Positions 1-8,766 of a stretch of DNA of 64,000 bases are shown in pieces. The position numbers and the translations under genes were made by a program. The notes beneath the pieces were generated by a model, which saw only the letters and a program-made list of their open reading frames with translations, was not told the origin of the DNA and made no database searches. Numbering within the stretch: position 1 is the first letter of the stretch; the number at the start of each line of letters is the position of its first letter. This DNA is from Atopobiaceae bacterium. GTDB lineage: Bacteria; Actinomycetota; Coriobacteriia; Coriobacteriales; Atopobiaceae. Where the stretch lies: positions 1 through 64,000 of the forward strand of contig JAFWMH010000056.1 in the NCBI GenBank assembly GCA_017510785.1. The letters are read 5' to 3'.

Positions 1-1
1 G

Positions 2-61
2 TGCGCGAAGGCGAGGGAGATCATCGGCAAGGCGGTTGCAACCGCCGAGGAAAAGGAGTAG
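2..61 (+). CDS. 3' end of an unidentified gene (partial)
   Basis: The frame starting at base 2 reads without interruption to a TAG at 59-61 and ends in a charged, helix-like tail (AREIIGKAVATAEEKE). It has normal codon use for this genome, so I read it as the last 19 codons of a gene that starts outside the window. The competing frame from base 1 runs on into the repeat array and is not credible. Too little is visible to name a family. Confidence 0.4.
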   Translation, partial: CAKAREIIGKAVATAEEKE

Positions 62-142
62 AATCACCAGCCGGGCAGCTCGGAACCGACGTTCGCTCCG
101 GTGACCCACACCTTCTTACACCACATATCGGGACGCGATCCG

Positions 143-530
143 AATGGGTGTCGTTTGGGCCACTTTTGCCGTGTTTTTTGCTGCCATATGGCACTTTTGG
201 CACCCATTGTTGGCAATGGGTGTCGTTTGGGCCACATTTGCAGCGGAACCGGGCCGAAAATGGCACATTTGGCACCCATTGTTGGTAATGGGTGTCGTTT
301 GGGACACCTTTGCCGCGGATTCGGGCCGCAGATGTCCCGTTCGGCACCCATCTTCAGTAATGGGTGTCGTTTGGGCCACCTTTGCCGCGTTTTTTGCTGC
401 CATATGGCACTTTTGGCACCCATTGTTGGTAATGGGTGTCGTTTGGGCCACATTTGCAGCGGAACCGGGCCGAAAATGGCCCGTTTGGCACCCAACGTTA
501 CGAATGGGTGTCGTTCGCGCCGTTTCGCCC
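143..530. repeat. 72-bp tandem repeat array with 216-bp higher-order period
   Basis: Units start exactly at 143, 215, 287, 359, 431 and 503 (the last one partial), each opening with AATGGGTGTCGTT. Units 1 and 4 share the interior GCTGCCATATGGCACTTTTG. Units 2 and 5 share CAGCGGAACCGGGCCGAAAA. Unit 3 is distinct. The real period is therefore a three-unit block of 216 bp duplicated in tandem. Each unit begins with AATGGGTG and most close with CACCCATT, so each can fold as an imperfect hairpin. Open frames through the array on both strands are by-products of the 72-bp (3n) period. Confidence 0.95.
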
Positions 531-805
531 ACGGCCCCTGCTCCCAAGCGGCCCATGTGCACGGGCTGCGTTTTCGCCAGGACTTTCCCTCGACTCGGTC
601 CCGACGGCGGCCCGCCCGCGGCAGGGTCGCGACTGCGCCTGGCGCCGAGGTGCTGGCCGTCACGACTGCACGCATCTGCGGTTATGAACCATCTTAGGGA
701 GCATAAACAGGTAAATGCATACATGCGCAAACGTTATATTGCAGATGTGCACTAGCGAATCATCCGTGGCGTCAATGGGCGGGATGGCCCTGGCTCAGGC
801 GTGAT

Positions 806-865
806 GGCCCGATGCTGTGCAGGTGCCCAGTCAGATAAGGAGGCCCGATGCTGCGCAGGTGCCCA
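806..865. repeat. Two copies of a 24-bp direct repeat, 36 bp apart
   Basis: A 24-base block beginning GGCCCGATGCTG occurs at 806-829 and 842-865 with one mismatch (TGTGC versus TGCGC). It is part of the repeat-rich gap at the start of the window. No function is visible. Confidence 0.8.
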
Positions 866-1116
866 AACTCCGATCGCCTGCTTGTGTAGAGCGTCCTTGG
901 GGCCCAATCACTTGCAAGCGCATGCTCAGCAACCTGCAAAGTCGATATATGACAAAAGCGCTCCCAAAGTGCCTCGCAGTCGCAGATGCATGTCGGTGAT
1001 GGCGCCCAACGCTTCGACGTCGGGCGGTATCACGACTCCGGCAGCAAGCAGATCGTTGGTGGGGTCGAGCCAGGTCGTTGGCGAGACCGAGCCAAGGAAA
1101 AACCCTGTCGAAAATG

Positions 1117-1189
1117 CGACCTGTGCAAATAGGGGAGTTGCACAGGTCGAAATTCCAACAGATTCCGGCCCTGCGATTTGCACAGGTCG
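1117..1189. repeat. Three copies of TTGCACAGGTCG, one inverted
   Basis: ATTTGCACAGGTCG is present inverted at 1117-1130 and direct at 1176-1189. TTGCACAGGTCG is also direct at 1138-1149. The two direct copies are 40 bp apart and are followed by related sequence (AAATTCC / ATATTCC). The mixture of orientations suggests a protein-binding or recombination motif rather than slippage. No gene starts nearby. Confidence 0.8.
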
Positions 1190-1312
1190 ATATTCCGTAC
1201 GATTTCTTTGCAGCGCGTCTCGGAAGCGGAGCCACCATCGAAACCTACTGCCTGCGAGCGGGTTAGTCGTGCGGGCAGGGCGTGCGAACGGCCATGCGAA
1301 TCGAGCATGCGT

Positions 1313-1402
1313 GCGGGTCGGGCGTGCGGGCAGAGCAGGCGAGCGGGTCGGGCGTGCGGGCAGAGCAGGCGTGCGGGTCGGGCGTGCGGGCAGAGCAGGC
1401 GA
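1313..1402. repeat. 30-bp tandem repeat, three copies
   Basis: Units start at 1313, 1343 and 1373 with GCGGGTCGGGCGTGCGGGCA followed by GAGCAGGCG and one variable base. They are nearly identical, and diverged remnants lie on both sides. The unit is pure intergenic G-rich sequence. The frames through it only reflect the 3n period. Confidence 0.9.
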
Positions 1403-1744
1403 AGCGAGCGGGCACATGGGTTGGGCGTACGACCCGAGATGGGGTGATTGGGCTGTGCTTATGACTCATCTTGGGGAGCATATTGGCGGAACGCTTTGCC
1501 GCTTCGTTAGGTTTGTAGAATCCAGCCAACGTGTGAAGGTTTTCGAGGGTCACTCTGTTGGAACCCTTCCCAACAGTGGAGTCAATCGCTCCATGCGTGG
1601 CCCGGAGGGCATTGCGCATAAACAGTTTTCGTTTTACTGCACTGTGCGCGTTTGCCGCTCCGGGCCATTTTCCGTCTGGGCCGTTTGCCGGTTGGTGATT
1701 GCGGGGGTCGCCTCCGAAGTTTCCCCTTGCGTTAATCCACGCTG

Positions 1745-3430
1745 TTATGCGGCTGAACAACGCCACGCAACATCGAAGTTGTCCGCTCCGAGGGTCGAAA
1801 GATAGCCAGACATCGTTCCGTTTGCGAAATCAACGTTTCCTCGATACTCTCTCTCGGGGCCGATGTCTCCCTGGTCGATCCAGCCGGTTTGATGGAGATA
1901 AATGTCGCCGGTATTCCAATCGATGTTCCCCGCAACGGTGGAGCTACCAGATTTGGAACCGCGAACGTAGCAGTTGCCTTCCAATGCTCCCGAATCAGAT
2001 ACACTCGTGAACTCAAAGACCATATCTCGTGTAGTGGGATTGCCGTTGTCGTCTTCGCCGTCGTACGTTCCGTTCCATATATGGGAGAAGTCGGGTAGCG
2101 AAGGGCTGGGAGTGGGTTCGGCTGGCTCTGAATCAACGGGGGTCACAGGTGTGATGGGATCGGACTCGCTAGGATCGTCTTGCATGGAATCCGCCGGGGC
2201 GTAGGTGGGCTCCTCCTCCCCGTCATCGTCGCTCGATGTTTTTATCCACTGTGCCGTAAACTTCGTGTTCTCGTATGCTGTGATGGTGTCGCCGGGGTTG
2301 TAGCAATAGCCGTTTGCGTCCAACCAGTATATGAACTCATAGCCCGAGCGCGAAAACGCGCAATCGGGAAGGGTGTAATCTTCGCCAGAAGTGAGTTTAA
2401 CGGACTTCATCTTTCCCTTTGCACCACCGCCTGCGTACGAAATGGTGGCGGTTTTGGCTTTTGCGGCGGATATGCCCACATTGCCCATATTTAGTTTGCT
2501 TAATTTAGAAGGCAATGCGTACAGCATCGTGCCCACCGCCACAACAAGCACTACTACGAATGCGATAAAAGCCCCCGCACCTCCCGACTTTCGCTTCGGC
2601 TGAGTTGGCTGGAACTGTGCTTGCTGAGTTTGAGCGAACTGGGGCTGAGCTGGTTGGGCTTGTGCAACCTGCGCCGTCTGGGACTGAGCTGCCTGCGCCT
2701 GCGCAACCTGTGCAACCTGCGCCCGCGCCGCCTGTGGCCGTGCTGCCTGGGCTTGTGCCGACCGGGACCGTTCCGCCTGCGCCCACGTCGGCTGGAGTTG
2801 CTGCTGTACTCTCGACGCGAACTGGGAAGGTGCCTGAGCACTCGTCCGGGGAGGCATGCAGTCAGCCGCGCTCCCGCCGACCGGCTGTCGCAGCGCGGTT
2901 TTTTCTACGTGACTCTGCGTGCGGTCCTGCGTGCGACCCGAATCTGCGGTCTCGCTTGAACGTGCATCGGCATAGGCCGAAACGTCCAAGTCCATGGAGC
3001 GACCCAATGCCCTGCAAATGCAGCGTATGGTGGAATCAGCGCGTTTTGGCTCGATGCCCCGGTCGTTGAGGATAAGTGTCGTGCTGTTTTTCGCCGTGTC
3101 GAGTCTGGCGTTGGTAAGGCCTTTATCGCATGCCTCGGCAAATGGGCGGAGCAGCTCGTCGTTGCAGTTGTACTCAAACACCTTGTACTCTTTTGAGGAG
3201 TGATCACATTGGTCGGAAACCAAGCCGAGGAAACGTCTGGGGTCGCGTAGCATGCTCGTCCCCGCGGCGCTCAGCACCTCGTAAAGGGCATCCTCAAAGC
3301 TTAAAAACGTGGCGTTTTCCTGGGTCGTGCATTGCGAGTTTGCACCGGAGTGTTCTACAAGTGAGTTGCCACACCTTGTGCAGTACGGTCCACTATCACT
3401 ATTCTTAGCGCCGCAATTGGGGCAGATCAT
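1745..3430 (-). CDS. Zinc-ribbon, single-pass membrane protein with InlB-type repeat domain
   Basis: The 561-residue protein opens with a zinc ribbon (CPNCGAK at 3-9, CTRCG at 17-21). A helical domain of about 38-150 follows, then an Ala/Gln-rich linker of about 205-278, one membrane segment at about 286-306, and an InlB B-type/Listeria-Bacteroides-like repeat at about 325-395 (GYEFIYWLDANGYCYNPGD...FTAQW). An acidic Pro-rich spacer leads to a C-terminal beta-rich domain of about 450-561. With no signal peptide, I infer the zinc ribbon is cytoplasmic and the repeat and C-terminal domains are outside. The start is supported by AAGGAGG eight bases upstream. The function is unknown; adhesion or envelope sensing is only a guess. 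It stands alone on the minus strand. Confidence 0.8.
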   Translation of the reverse strand: MICPNCGAKNSDSGPYCTRCGNSLVEHSGANSQCTTQENATFLSFEDALYEVLSAAGTSMLRDPRRFLGLVSDQCDHSSKEYKVFEYNCNDELLRPFAEACDKGLTNARLDTAKNSTTLILNDRGIEPKRADSTIRCICRALGRSMDLDVSAYADARSSETADSGRTQDRTQSHVEKTALRQPVGGSAADCMPPRTSAQAPSQFASRVQQQLQPTWAQAERSRSAQAQAARPQAARAQVAQVAQAQAAQSQTAQVAQAQPAQPQFAQTQQAQFQPTQPKRKSGGAGAFIAFVVVLVVAVGTMLYALPSKLSKLNMGNVGISAAKAKTATISYAGGGAKGKMKSVKLTSGEDYTLPDCAFSRSGYEFIYWLDANGYCYNPGDTITAYENTKFTAQWIKTSSDDDGEEEPTYAPADSMQDDPSESDPITPVTPVDSEPAEPTPSPSLPDFSHIWNGTYDGEDDNGNPTTRDMVFEFTSVSDSGALEGNCYVRGSKSGSSTVAGNIDWNTGDIYLHQTGWIDQGDIGPEREYRGNVDFANGTMSGYLSTLGADNFDVAWRCSAA

Positions 3431-3555
3431 GGTGTGTACCTCCTTAAGATGATTCGAGAATGTGCGACCATCACAATGTATTTATCTCACGTGCGAACGT
3501 GTGGTTTTGCGTTACGACCGGTTTGCGAGCGTGCGATACAAACCACAGGGAGGGC

Positions 3556-3647
3556 GCATTGCCGAAGGCGTTCGGATGAGCTCGCAACTCAGCGCACGAG
3601 GAATGTGCATTGCCGAAGGCGTTCGGATGGGCTCGCAACTCAACGCA
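3556..3647. repeat. 51-bp-spaced direct repeat upstream of the asp23 gene
   Basis: A 41-base block beginning GCATTGCCGAAGGCGTTCGG lies at 3556-3596 and again at 3607-3647 with two mismatches. It sits between the divergent zinc-ribbon gene and asp23, 90-220 bases upstream of the asp23 promoter. It may be regulatory or simply a duplication. Confidence 0.8.
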
Positions 3648-3735
3648 TTACTGAACCCACAATTGAACCCATAATCAAACGCACACCACGATTTGCGAAG
3701 AAAGCTAGCATAATAATGGCGCGACGCGCACTTGC

Positions 3736-3744
3736 TGCTATAAT
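3736..3744 (+). promoter_or_regulatory. Extended -10 promoter for asp23-fakA
   Basis: TGCTATAAT is a perfect extended -10 (TGn plus TATAAT at 3739-3744), 31 bases before the asp23 start codon. No clear -35 hexamer is seen, which is usual for extended -10 promoters. Confidence 0.65.
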
Positions 3745-3775
3745 CTGTGAGGTTCACATATCGAGGGGAGTTCAC

Positions 3776-4120
3776 ATGGCACAGACCGTCTCTGGAACGT
3801 TGAGGGTCTCGAACGATGTCATCGCCGACTTGGCTGGTTACGCCGCGTTGGAATGCTATGGCGTCGTGGGCATGGCACTTACCGACGAGGAGCAGGGCGT
3901 CGCGCGCCTGCTGCCCATATATCGGCTTCGCAAGGGCATAGAGGTTTCGATTGAAAACGGCGTAATCGTCGTCGACCTCCACGTGGTCTTGGAACAGGGC
4001 GTTAACATGGCGTCCGTAGCCGCAAACCTCGTGAGCACCGTCAAGTTTATTCTCGACCAAATCGCGGAGCTCTCCAATGTGGAGGTTCGCGTTCACGTGG
4101 AGGGCATGCGCACGCACTAG
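3776..4120 (+). CDS. Asp23/Gls24 family envelope stress protein (YloU-like)
   Basis: This 114-residue protein has the compact Asp23/Gls24 fold signature: an early VSNDVIADLAGYAALECYG segment, then GIEVSIENGVIVVDLHVVL and a VNM..VA.NL helix. The start ATG follows GAGGGGAG. It is the first gene of a block that matches the known yloU-yloV order of Gram-positive bacteria. Members of the family act at the cell envelope, and the small YloU form sits beside fatty-acid kinase genes. A much longer upstream extension of this frame crosses the promoter and direct repeats and is rejected. Confidence 0.9.
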   Translation: MAQTVSGTLRVSNDVIADLAGYAALECYGVVGMALTDEEQGVARLLPIYRLRKGIEVSIENGVIVVDLHVVLEQGVNMASVAANLVSTVKFILDQIAELSNVEVRVHVEGMRTH

Positions 4121-4211
4121 CCCGAATGCGCGAGAGCGACGTGCGCGGCGAGGCGCGCGCCGGCTCCTTCTCGTATCTGTACGTCTATTAGGAACTGAGG
4201 TCCCAAGTCCC

Positions 4212-5870
4212 ATGATTTCGACTGTTATCCGCACCTGCTTTCCCGCTGCCGCACGCGCGCTGCACGAAAAGGCGGACGAGATAAACAAGCTCAACGTGTT
4301 CCCCGTGCCGGACGGCGACACGGGTACCAACATGTCGCTTACGCTCAAAACGGTGGTGCACGAAGTGGAGTCGTTGCCCGATAGCGCCTCCATGAAGGAA
4401 GTTGCCCAAGCCATAACGCATGGCTCGCTCATGGGTGCCCGCGGCAACTCGGGCGTCATCACAAGCCAAATTCTGCGCGGTATTGCAGAGGGCTTCGTGC
4501 CGGTGAAGACGCCCGACGCGACTCCCGCCGATATCGCGTCCGCGCTTCGCAATGGCGTAAGCGTTGCCTTCAAGGCAGTGCGCAAGCCGGTTGAGGGTAC
4601 CATCCTTACGGTGCTGCGCGACGTGTCCACGCGTGCCGACCACTTGGCAAAAACGCGCGACATGACGGTGGAAACCATGCTCGACGCCATCGTTGTGGAG
4701 GCGTACGAGTCGGTGGCACGCACGCCGGATTTGCTGCCCGTCCTCAAGGAGAACGGCGTGGTGGACTCGGGCGCATTTGGCCTCGCTACCTTCATTGAAG
4801 GTTTCGTGAACGCCTACAACGGTCGCGGCGAGGAGCTTACGGACTTCCAAACCACGCTTGGCTCGGGCGACGCGAAGGAGCACGTGGCACAAGTCGTCGA
4901 TATCGAGATAAACGACGATTGGGAGGGCTCGGAGTTCCGTTACTGCACCGAGTTTCTCTTCCATGCCGATTCCCCGCATTTCGACGAGGATGCGTGCCTG
5001 CGTTACTTCGCCTCGATGGGTGACTGCGAGCTTCTTGTGGGGTCGAACCCCGACTACAAGTGTCACGTCCACACGAACCGCCCCGACCGCGTGATTCGTC
5101 ACATGTTGCACCGTGGCCAGGTATTTAACGTGTTCGTTCACAACATGGACCTCGAGGCGCAGGAGCGTACCGAGTCCATTCGTTCCGACAAGGACGCCGC
5201 GCACAAGCCGCTAGGCTTCGTGGCCGTGGCTGCGGGTGCCGGCGAGGCCGATATCCTTTCGTCCCTTGGTGTGGACGTGGTGGTCCAGGGCGGACAAACG
5301 ATGAATCCCTCCACGGCCGACATTCTCCAGGCCATTGAGCAGTGCAATGCCGACGAGGTTATTGTTCTTCCCGATAACGGCAACATCCGCATGGCCGCCG
5401 AGGCTGCTGCGAGCGCATGTTCGACGTGCAAGGCGTATGTGGTGGCGACCCGCTCGGTGCCTCAGGCGTTTGCGGCGATGATTGCCGTCGATCTTCAGGC
5501 AGGTGCCGAGGCGAACGCCGAGATTATGGCCGAGGCAATTGAGGACGTGCGCGACGGCGAGGTAACAACGGCGGTGCGCGACTCTGCCGCGGCTGACGGC
5601 TCGCCCATTCACGCGGGTGACGTCATGGGCATTCAAGGTGGCGAAATCAGCATCGTGGGCAAAGACGTCACGGAAGTTACGCTCAAGCTCATCGCCTGCA
5701 TGCAGGAGGAGGAAGAGGGCGATACGCTCACCATTCTTGCGGGCTCCGACCTTTCCGACGACGCCTTCGAAGAGCTGCAGGCGGCCATCGAGGAGGCGCA
5801 GCCCGACCTCGAAATCGACGCGCATAGGGGTGAGCAGCCGCTTTATCCCGTCGTGTTCTCGCTGGAATAG
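4212..5870 (+). CDS. fakA: DAK2/FakA-type kinase domain protein (YloV)
   Basis: The 552-residue protein has the N-terminal DAK2 nucleotide-binding domain (KLNVFPVPDGDTGTNM at about 28-43, GSLMGARGNSGVI) and the C-terminal fatty-acid-kinase region, which ends near ILAGSDLSDDAF. The length equals FakA/YloV. FakA phosphorylates fatty acids carried by DegV-like FakB proteins so that they enter phospholipid synthesis, which suits the plsX and acpP genes downstream. The ATG at 4212 gives the family's usual N-terminus. The frame stays open upstream into asp23, but that part is not FakA-like. No FakB is present in the window. Confidence 0.9.
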   Translation: MISTVIRTCFPAAARALHEKADEINKLNVFPVPDGDTGTNMSLTLKTVVHEVESLPDSASMKEVAQAITHGSLMGARGNSGVITSQILRGIAEGFVPVKTPDATPADIASALRNGVSVAFKAVRKPVEGTILTVLRDVSTRADHLAKTRDMTVETMLDAIVVEAYESVARTPDLLPVLKENGVVDSGAFGLATFIEGFVNAYNGRGEELTDFQTTLGSGDAKEHVAQVVDIEINDDWEGSEFRYCTEFLFHADSPHFDEDACLRYFASMGDCELLVGSNPDYKCHVHTNRPDRVIRHMLHRGQVFNVFVHNMDLEAQERTESIRSDKDAAHKPLGFVAVAAGAGEADILSSLGVDVVVQGGQTMNPSTADILQAIEQCNADEVIVLPDNGNIRMAAEAAASACSTCKAYVVATRSVPQAFAAMIAVDLQAGAEANAEIMAEAIEDVRDGEVTTAVRDSAAADGSPIHAGDVMGIQGGEISIVGKDVTEVTLKLIACMQEEEEGDTLTILAGSDLSDDAFEELQAAIEEAQPDLEIDAHRGEQPLYPVVFSLE

Positions 5871-5885
5871 CGGAGGCAAGGACGC

Positions 5886-8045
5886 GTGCAGGGCGTCGCA
5901 AGCGTGAGCGACGTTGCGGGACGGTTGCAACGAACCTGTGCCCTCAACGACGCCGCAACGAGGCTACGATACGTAAACGGTAAGCGTGCCGAGGCGCTCA
6001 GGCGTCTCGGCATGATTCGCGTACGCGATGTGTTATATCATCTTCCTCATAGGTATCTCGACTTCTCAAACGTTATGCCCATCGGGTTTTGCGAGGTTGG
6101 CTCGGAGGCAACCATAGTTGGGCGAGTAGACAAGGTCGAGCTCAAGCAGCCAAAGCCCAGCATGAAGCTCGTTGAGGTTGCTGTAGTAGATAATACCGGC
6201 CTTCTTTTGGCGACGTTCTTCAGGCAACCATGGATTGCCGACCAGCTGCATCCCGGCGATACGGTGGCGATGTCGGGCAAGGTTACCTTTGCCTACGGGT
6301 TCAAGCAGATGCGTCCCTTGTTTTACGAGGCGCTCGGCGCAGGGGAGTCGGCAAGCTATGCACGCGTGTTGCCGGTGCATCCCGTGGGAGAGGGCGTGAG
6401 TGCATCGTGGATGCGGCGAATAGTTGCGGCCGCGTTAGGCGACGTGGGCGATGTGTGCGATCCCGTACCTGCGGAGCTTGTGGCTTCGCGCGGGCTCATG
6501 TCGTTGGCGCGCGCGTTGCGCGAGGTTCATTTTCCCACGTCGCTCGATGCCAAGGAGCAAGCGCGACGCAGGCTTGCATACGACGAGCTGCTTACGTTGC
6601 AACTGGCGCTTCTAACGCGACAACAGGTTGATTTGGCTGGCGTGGTGCCGACGAGCCACCTTACGAACGGTCCCTATTTGGAGCGTTTAGTGGCGGCCTT
6701 GCCCTTTGAGTTTTCGTCGGAGCAACGCGATGCGCTCAGTGCCATTCTGGCGGACATGGCCTCGAATCGCGTGATGAACCGCATCCTCTTGGGCGACGTG
6801 GGTACGGGCAAGACGGCCGTGGCAGCCGCCGCAATTGCTGCTGTGGCAGATACGGGCACGCAGGCGGCGATGATGGCGCCAACATCGGTGCTGGCGCGCC
6901 AATACGCCGAGGGCGTGGGGCCGCTGCTCGACGCGGCGGGCATTCCTTGGGCGCTCGTGACGGGTGCGACGGCAGCGAGCGAGCGTGCACGCATCGTGCA
7001 GGCACTCGCGGGGGGCGAGCTGTGCTGCCTGTTCGGCACGACGGCGCTGCTTTCGGACGACGTGGAGTTCGCGCGACTGAGCTTGGTGGTAATCGACGAG
7101 CAGCATCGCTTTGGCGTAGGCCAGCGGGCGCGGTTGCGCAAGAAGGGCGCGGGTGCCGATCTTCTCGCCATGACGGCCACGCCCATTCCGCGTACGTTGG
7201 CCCTCTCGCTCTATGGCGACATGGAGTACTCGCGCATACGGCACCGTCCTGTTGCCGGGGCGGGGGTCTCTACTAAGGTTGTTGCACCCGAAAACGTGGA
7301 CTTGGCCTATGGGGCCATTCGCGATGCGGTGAGCGCGGGACATCAGGCGTATGTGATTTGCCCTTTGGTCGATGACGCCGACGACGGAAGCGAGCTGGAC
7401 GACGTGCCGGAGCGTACGCATTCTGCGGCGAAGAAGCTGCATGCCGCTACGAGTACGTTAGAGGATTTATCGCGCTCGGCACTGAGGGGGATGACGCTGG
7501 ACGTGCTTACGGGCAGGATGAGTCCGGAGGAAAAGGACGAGGTCATGGCGCGCTTTCGGGCGGGCGAGGTGGACGTGCTCGTGGCGACGACGGTCGTGGA
7601 GGTTGGCGTGGACGTGCCGAACGCCACGGTAATGCTCGTGTTCGATGCCGATAGGTTCGGGTTGGCTACGCTTCACCAGTTGCGTGGTCGCGTGGGGCGC
7701 GGCAAGGATGCTGGCATGGTGTACTTGTGTTGTGCGGCGGGTCCGCGTTCGCCTGCGCGCCAGCGATTGTCTGCGCTGGAGAGGACGACCGATGGCTTCG
7801 AGCTTGCGGAGCTGGACTTGCAGCTTCGTCGCGAGGGTGAGGTGCTGGGGTTTAGGCAGCATGGTGGCGTGACGCTTTCGGTGTGCGACCTTTCGGCGGA
7901 TGCCGACTTGGTGGACGCGGCGCACGAAGACGCGCGCCGTATGGCTGCGGCCGATCCGGACTTGTCGTCGGCTGAGTATGCTGCTCTTGCGCTGGAGTGT
8001 CGCATGCGCTACGGCGCGTATTTCGAGGAGGTCGAGCGAGCGTGA
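5886..8045 (+). CDS. recG: ATP-dependent DNA helicase RecG
   Basis: 719 residues with the RecG order: an N-terminal wedge/OB domain (about 60-150) that grips branched DNA, then a superfamily 2 helicase core with GDVGTGKT (about 300) and DEQHRFGVGQR (about 403). The TATPIPRTLAL motif follows, then a C-terminal helicase half with VATTVVEVGVDVPNA and HQLRGRVGRG. RecG remodels stalled forks and Holliday junctions in the cytoplasm. The GTG start follows GGAGG nine bases away and lies 15 bases after fakA. The stop overlaps the start of rsmD. Confidence 0.96.
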   Translation: MQGVASVSDVAGRLQRTCALNDAATRLRYVNGKRAEALRRLGMIRVRDVLYHLPHRYLDFSNVMPIGFCEVGSEATIVGRVDKVELKQPKPSMKLVEVAVVDNTGLLLATFFRQPWIADQLHPGDTVAMSGKVTFAYGFKQMRPLFYEALGAGESASYARVLPVHPVGEGVSASWMRRIVAAALGDVGDVCDPVPAELVASRGLMSLARALREVHFPTSLDAKEQARRRLAYDELLTLQLALLTRQQVDLAGVVPTSHLTNGPYLERLVAALPFEFSSEQRDALSAILADMASNRVMNRILLGDVGTGKTAVAAAAIAAVADTGTQAAMMAPTSVLARQYAEGVGPLLDAAGIPWALVTGATAASERARIVQALAGGELCCLFGTTALLSDDVEFARLSLVVIDEQHRFGVGQRARLRKKGAGADLLAMTATPIPRTLALSLYGDMEYSRIRHRPVAGAGVSTKVVAPENVDLAYGAIRDAVSAGHQAYVICPLVDDADDGSELDDVPERTHSAAKKLHAATSTLEDLSRSALRGMTLDVLTGRMSPEEKDEVMARFRAGEVDVLVATTVVEVGVDVPNATVMLVFDADRFGLATLHQLRGRVGRGKDAGMVYLCCAAGPRSPARQRLSALERTTDGFELAELDLQLRREGEVLGFRQHGGVTLSVCDLSADADLVDAAHEDARRMAAADPDLSSAEYAALALECRMRYGAYFEEVERA

Positions 8046-8758
8046 GAATCGTTGGGGGAGTGTGGCGAAACCGCGCCATTGACGCGCCCCAGGGGCGCAA
8101 TACCCGTCCCACTACCGACCGCATGCGCGAGTCGCTTGCGTCCATGGTCCTTTCGGCCTGCGATTTGGACCTTTCGGGATACTCGGTGCTCGACGCATTT
8201 GCCGGCTCGGGGGCGCTGGGGCTGGAGCTTCTCTCGCGAGGGGCGCATACGTGCACGTTTTGCGAGCTGGATGGCAGGACGGCGGCACTCGTGCGCGGAA
8301 ACTGCAAGAAGCTTGGTGCCGAGGCGTCGCGTTGGCGTGTGGTGCGCGGCGATGTTTTGCGGCTTGGCTCTGCGGGATTGTGGGGCGCGCCGTTCTCCAT
8401 TGTGCTGTTGGACCCGCCATACGCTATGCCCGCAACTGACGTTGCGCGGCTGGTGGAGGAGCTTTCGCGACGCGGACAGCTTGCCGAGGATTGTTTGGTG
8501 GTCTACGAACGTGCCCACGATGCGCCGGGGCTTGAGCTTGGCAATGCCGAGCTGTTGCGCACGAAGCGCATGTCGTCGAGTTGCGTGGACCTTATGCGCA
8601 TATCGCGCGCAGAAGAGACGAACGCACGCGCAACGGCTGTGGGTGAGCGTTTATCGGCGGACGTGTTGGCGGACGTGCCTGCGGGGGAAACGCCCGCGGT
8701 GAACATACCGCCCAACAAAGCCGTATCGCCAATTACGAAACGCCGGAATAACAGATAG
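8042..8758 (+). CDS. rsmD: 16S rRNA (guanine-966 N2)-methyltransferase RsmD
   Basis: The protein begins MRIVGGVWRNRAID and carries RPTTDRMRESL, a SAM-binding VLDAFAGSGALGLELLSRGA and the catalytic DPPY motif (LLDPPYAMP). This is the RsmD family that methylates G966 of 16S rRNA. I chose the GTG at 8042, which overlaps the recG stop (GTGA), because it gives the standard N-terminus. At 238 residues it is about 50 longer than usual owing to a C-terminal tail rich in Ala, Val and Pro with no visible domain. It is followed eight bases later by coaD, its common partner. Confidence 0.94.
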   Translation: MRIVGGVWRNRAIDAPQGRNTRPTTDRMRESLASMVLSACDLDLSGYSVLDAFAGSGALGLELLSRGAHTCTFCELDGRTAALVRGNCKKLGAEASRWRVVRGDVLRLGSAGLWGAPFSIVLLDPPYAMPATDVARLVEELSRRGQLAEDCLVVYERAHDAPGLELGNAELLRTKRMSSSCVDLMRISRAEETNARATAVGERLSADVLADVPAGETPAVNIPPNKAVSPITKRRNNR

Positions 8759-8766
8759 GAGCAAAC

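Larger units (their letters stand above)
531..1744. other. Gene-poor repeat-rich intergenic region
   Basis: No frame here has a convincing start, ribosome binding site and protein-like composition. The region holds the short duplications listed separately. It also holds two diverged copies of a roughly 25-base sequence (TTATGAACCATCTTAGGGAG near 682 and TTATGACTCATCTTGGGGAG near 1459). Apart from repeats I see nothing recognisable, including no tRNA or rRNA. Confidence 0.6.

Noticed and set aside
143-530. CRISPR array
   Set aside because: Repeats are 72 bp with no unique spacers; the whole unit is repeated and paired units are near-identical.
64-755. Several 200-codon open frames on both strands through the 72-bp array
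   Set aside because: The period is a multiple of three, so all frames stay open together. No frame has a ribosome site or protein-like non-repeat sequence.
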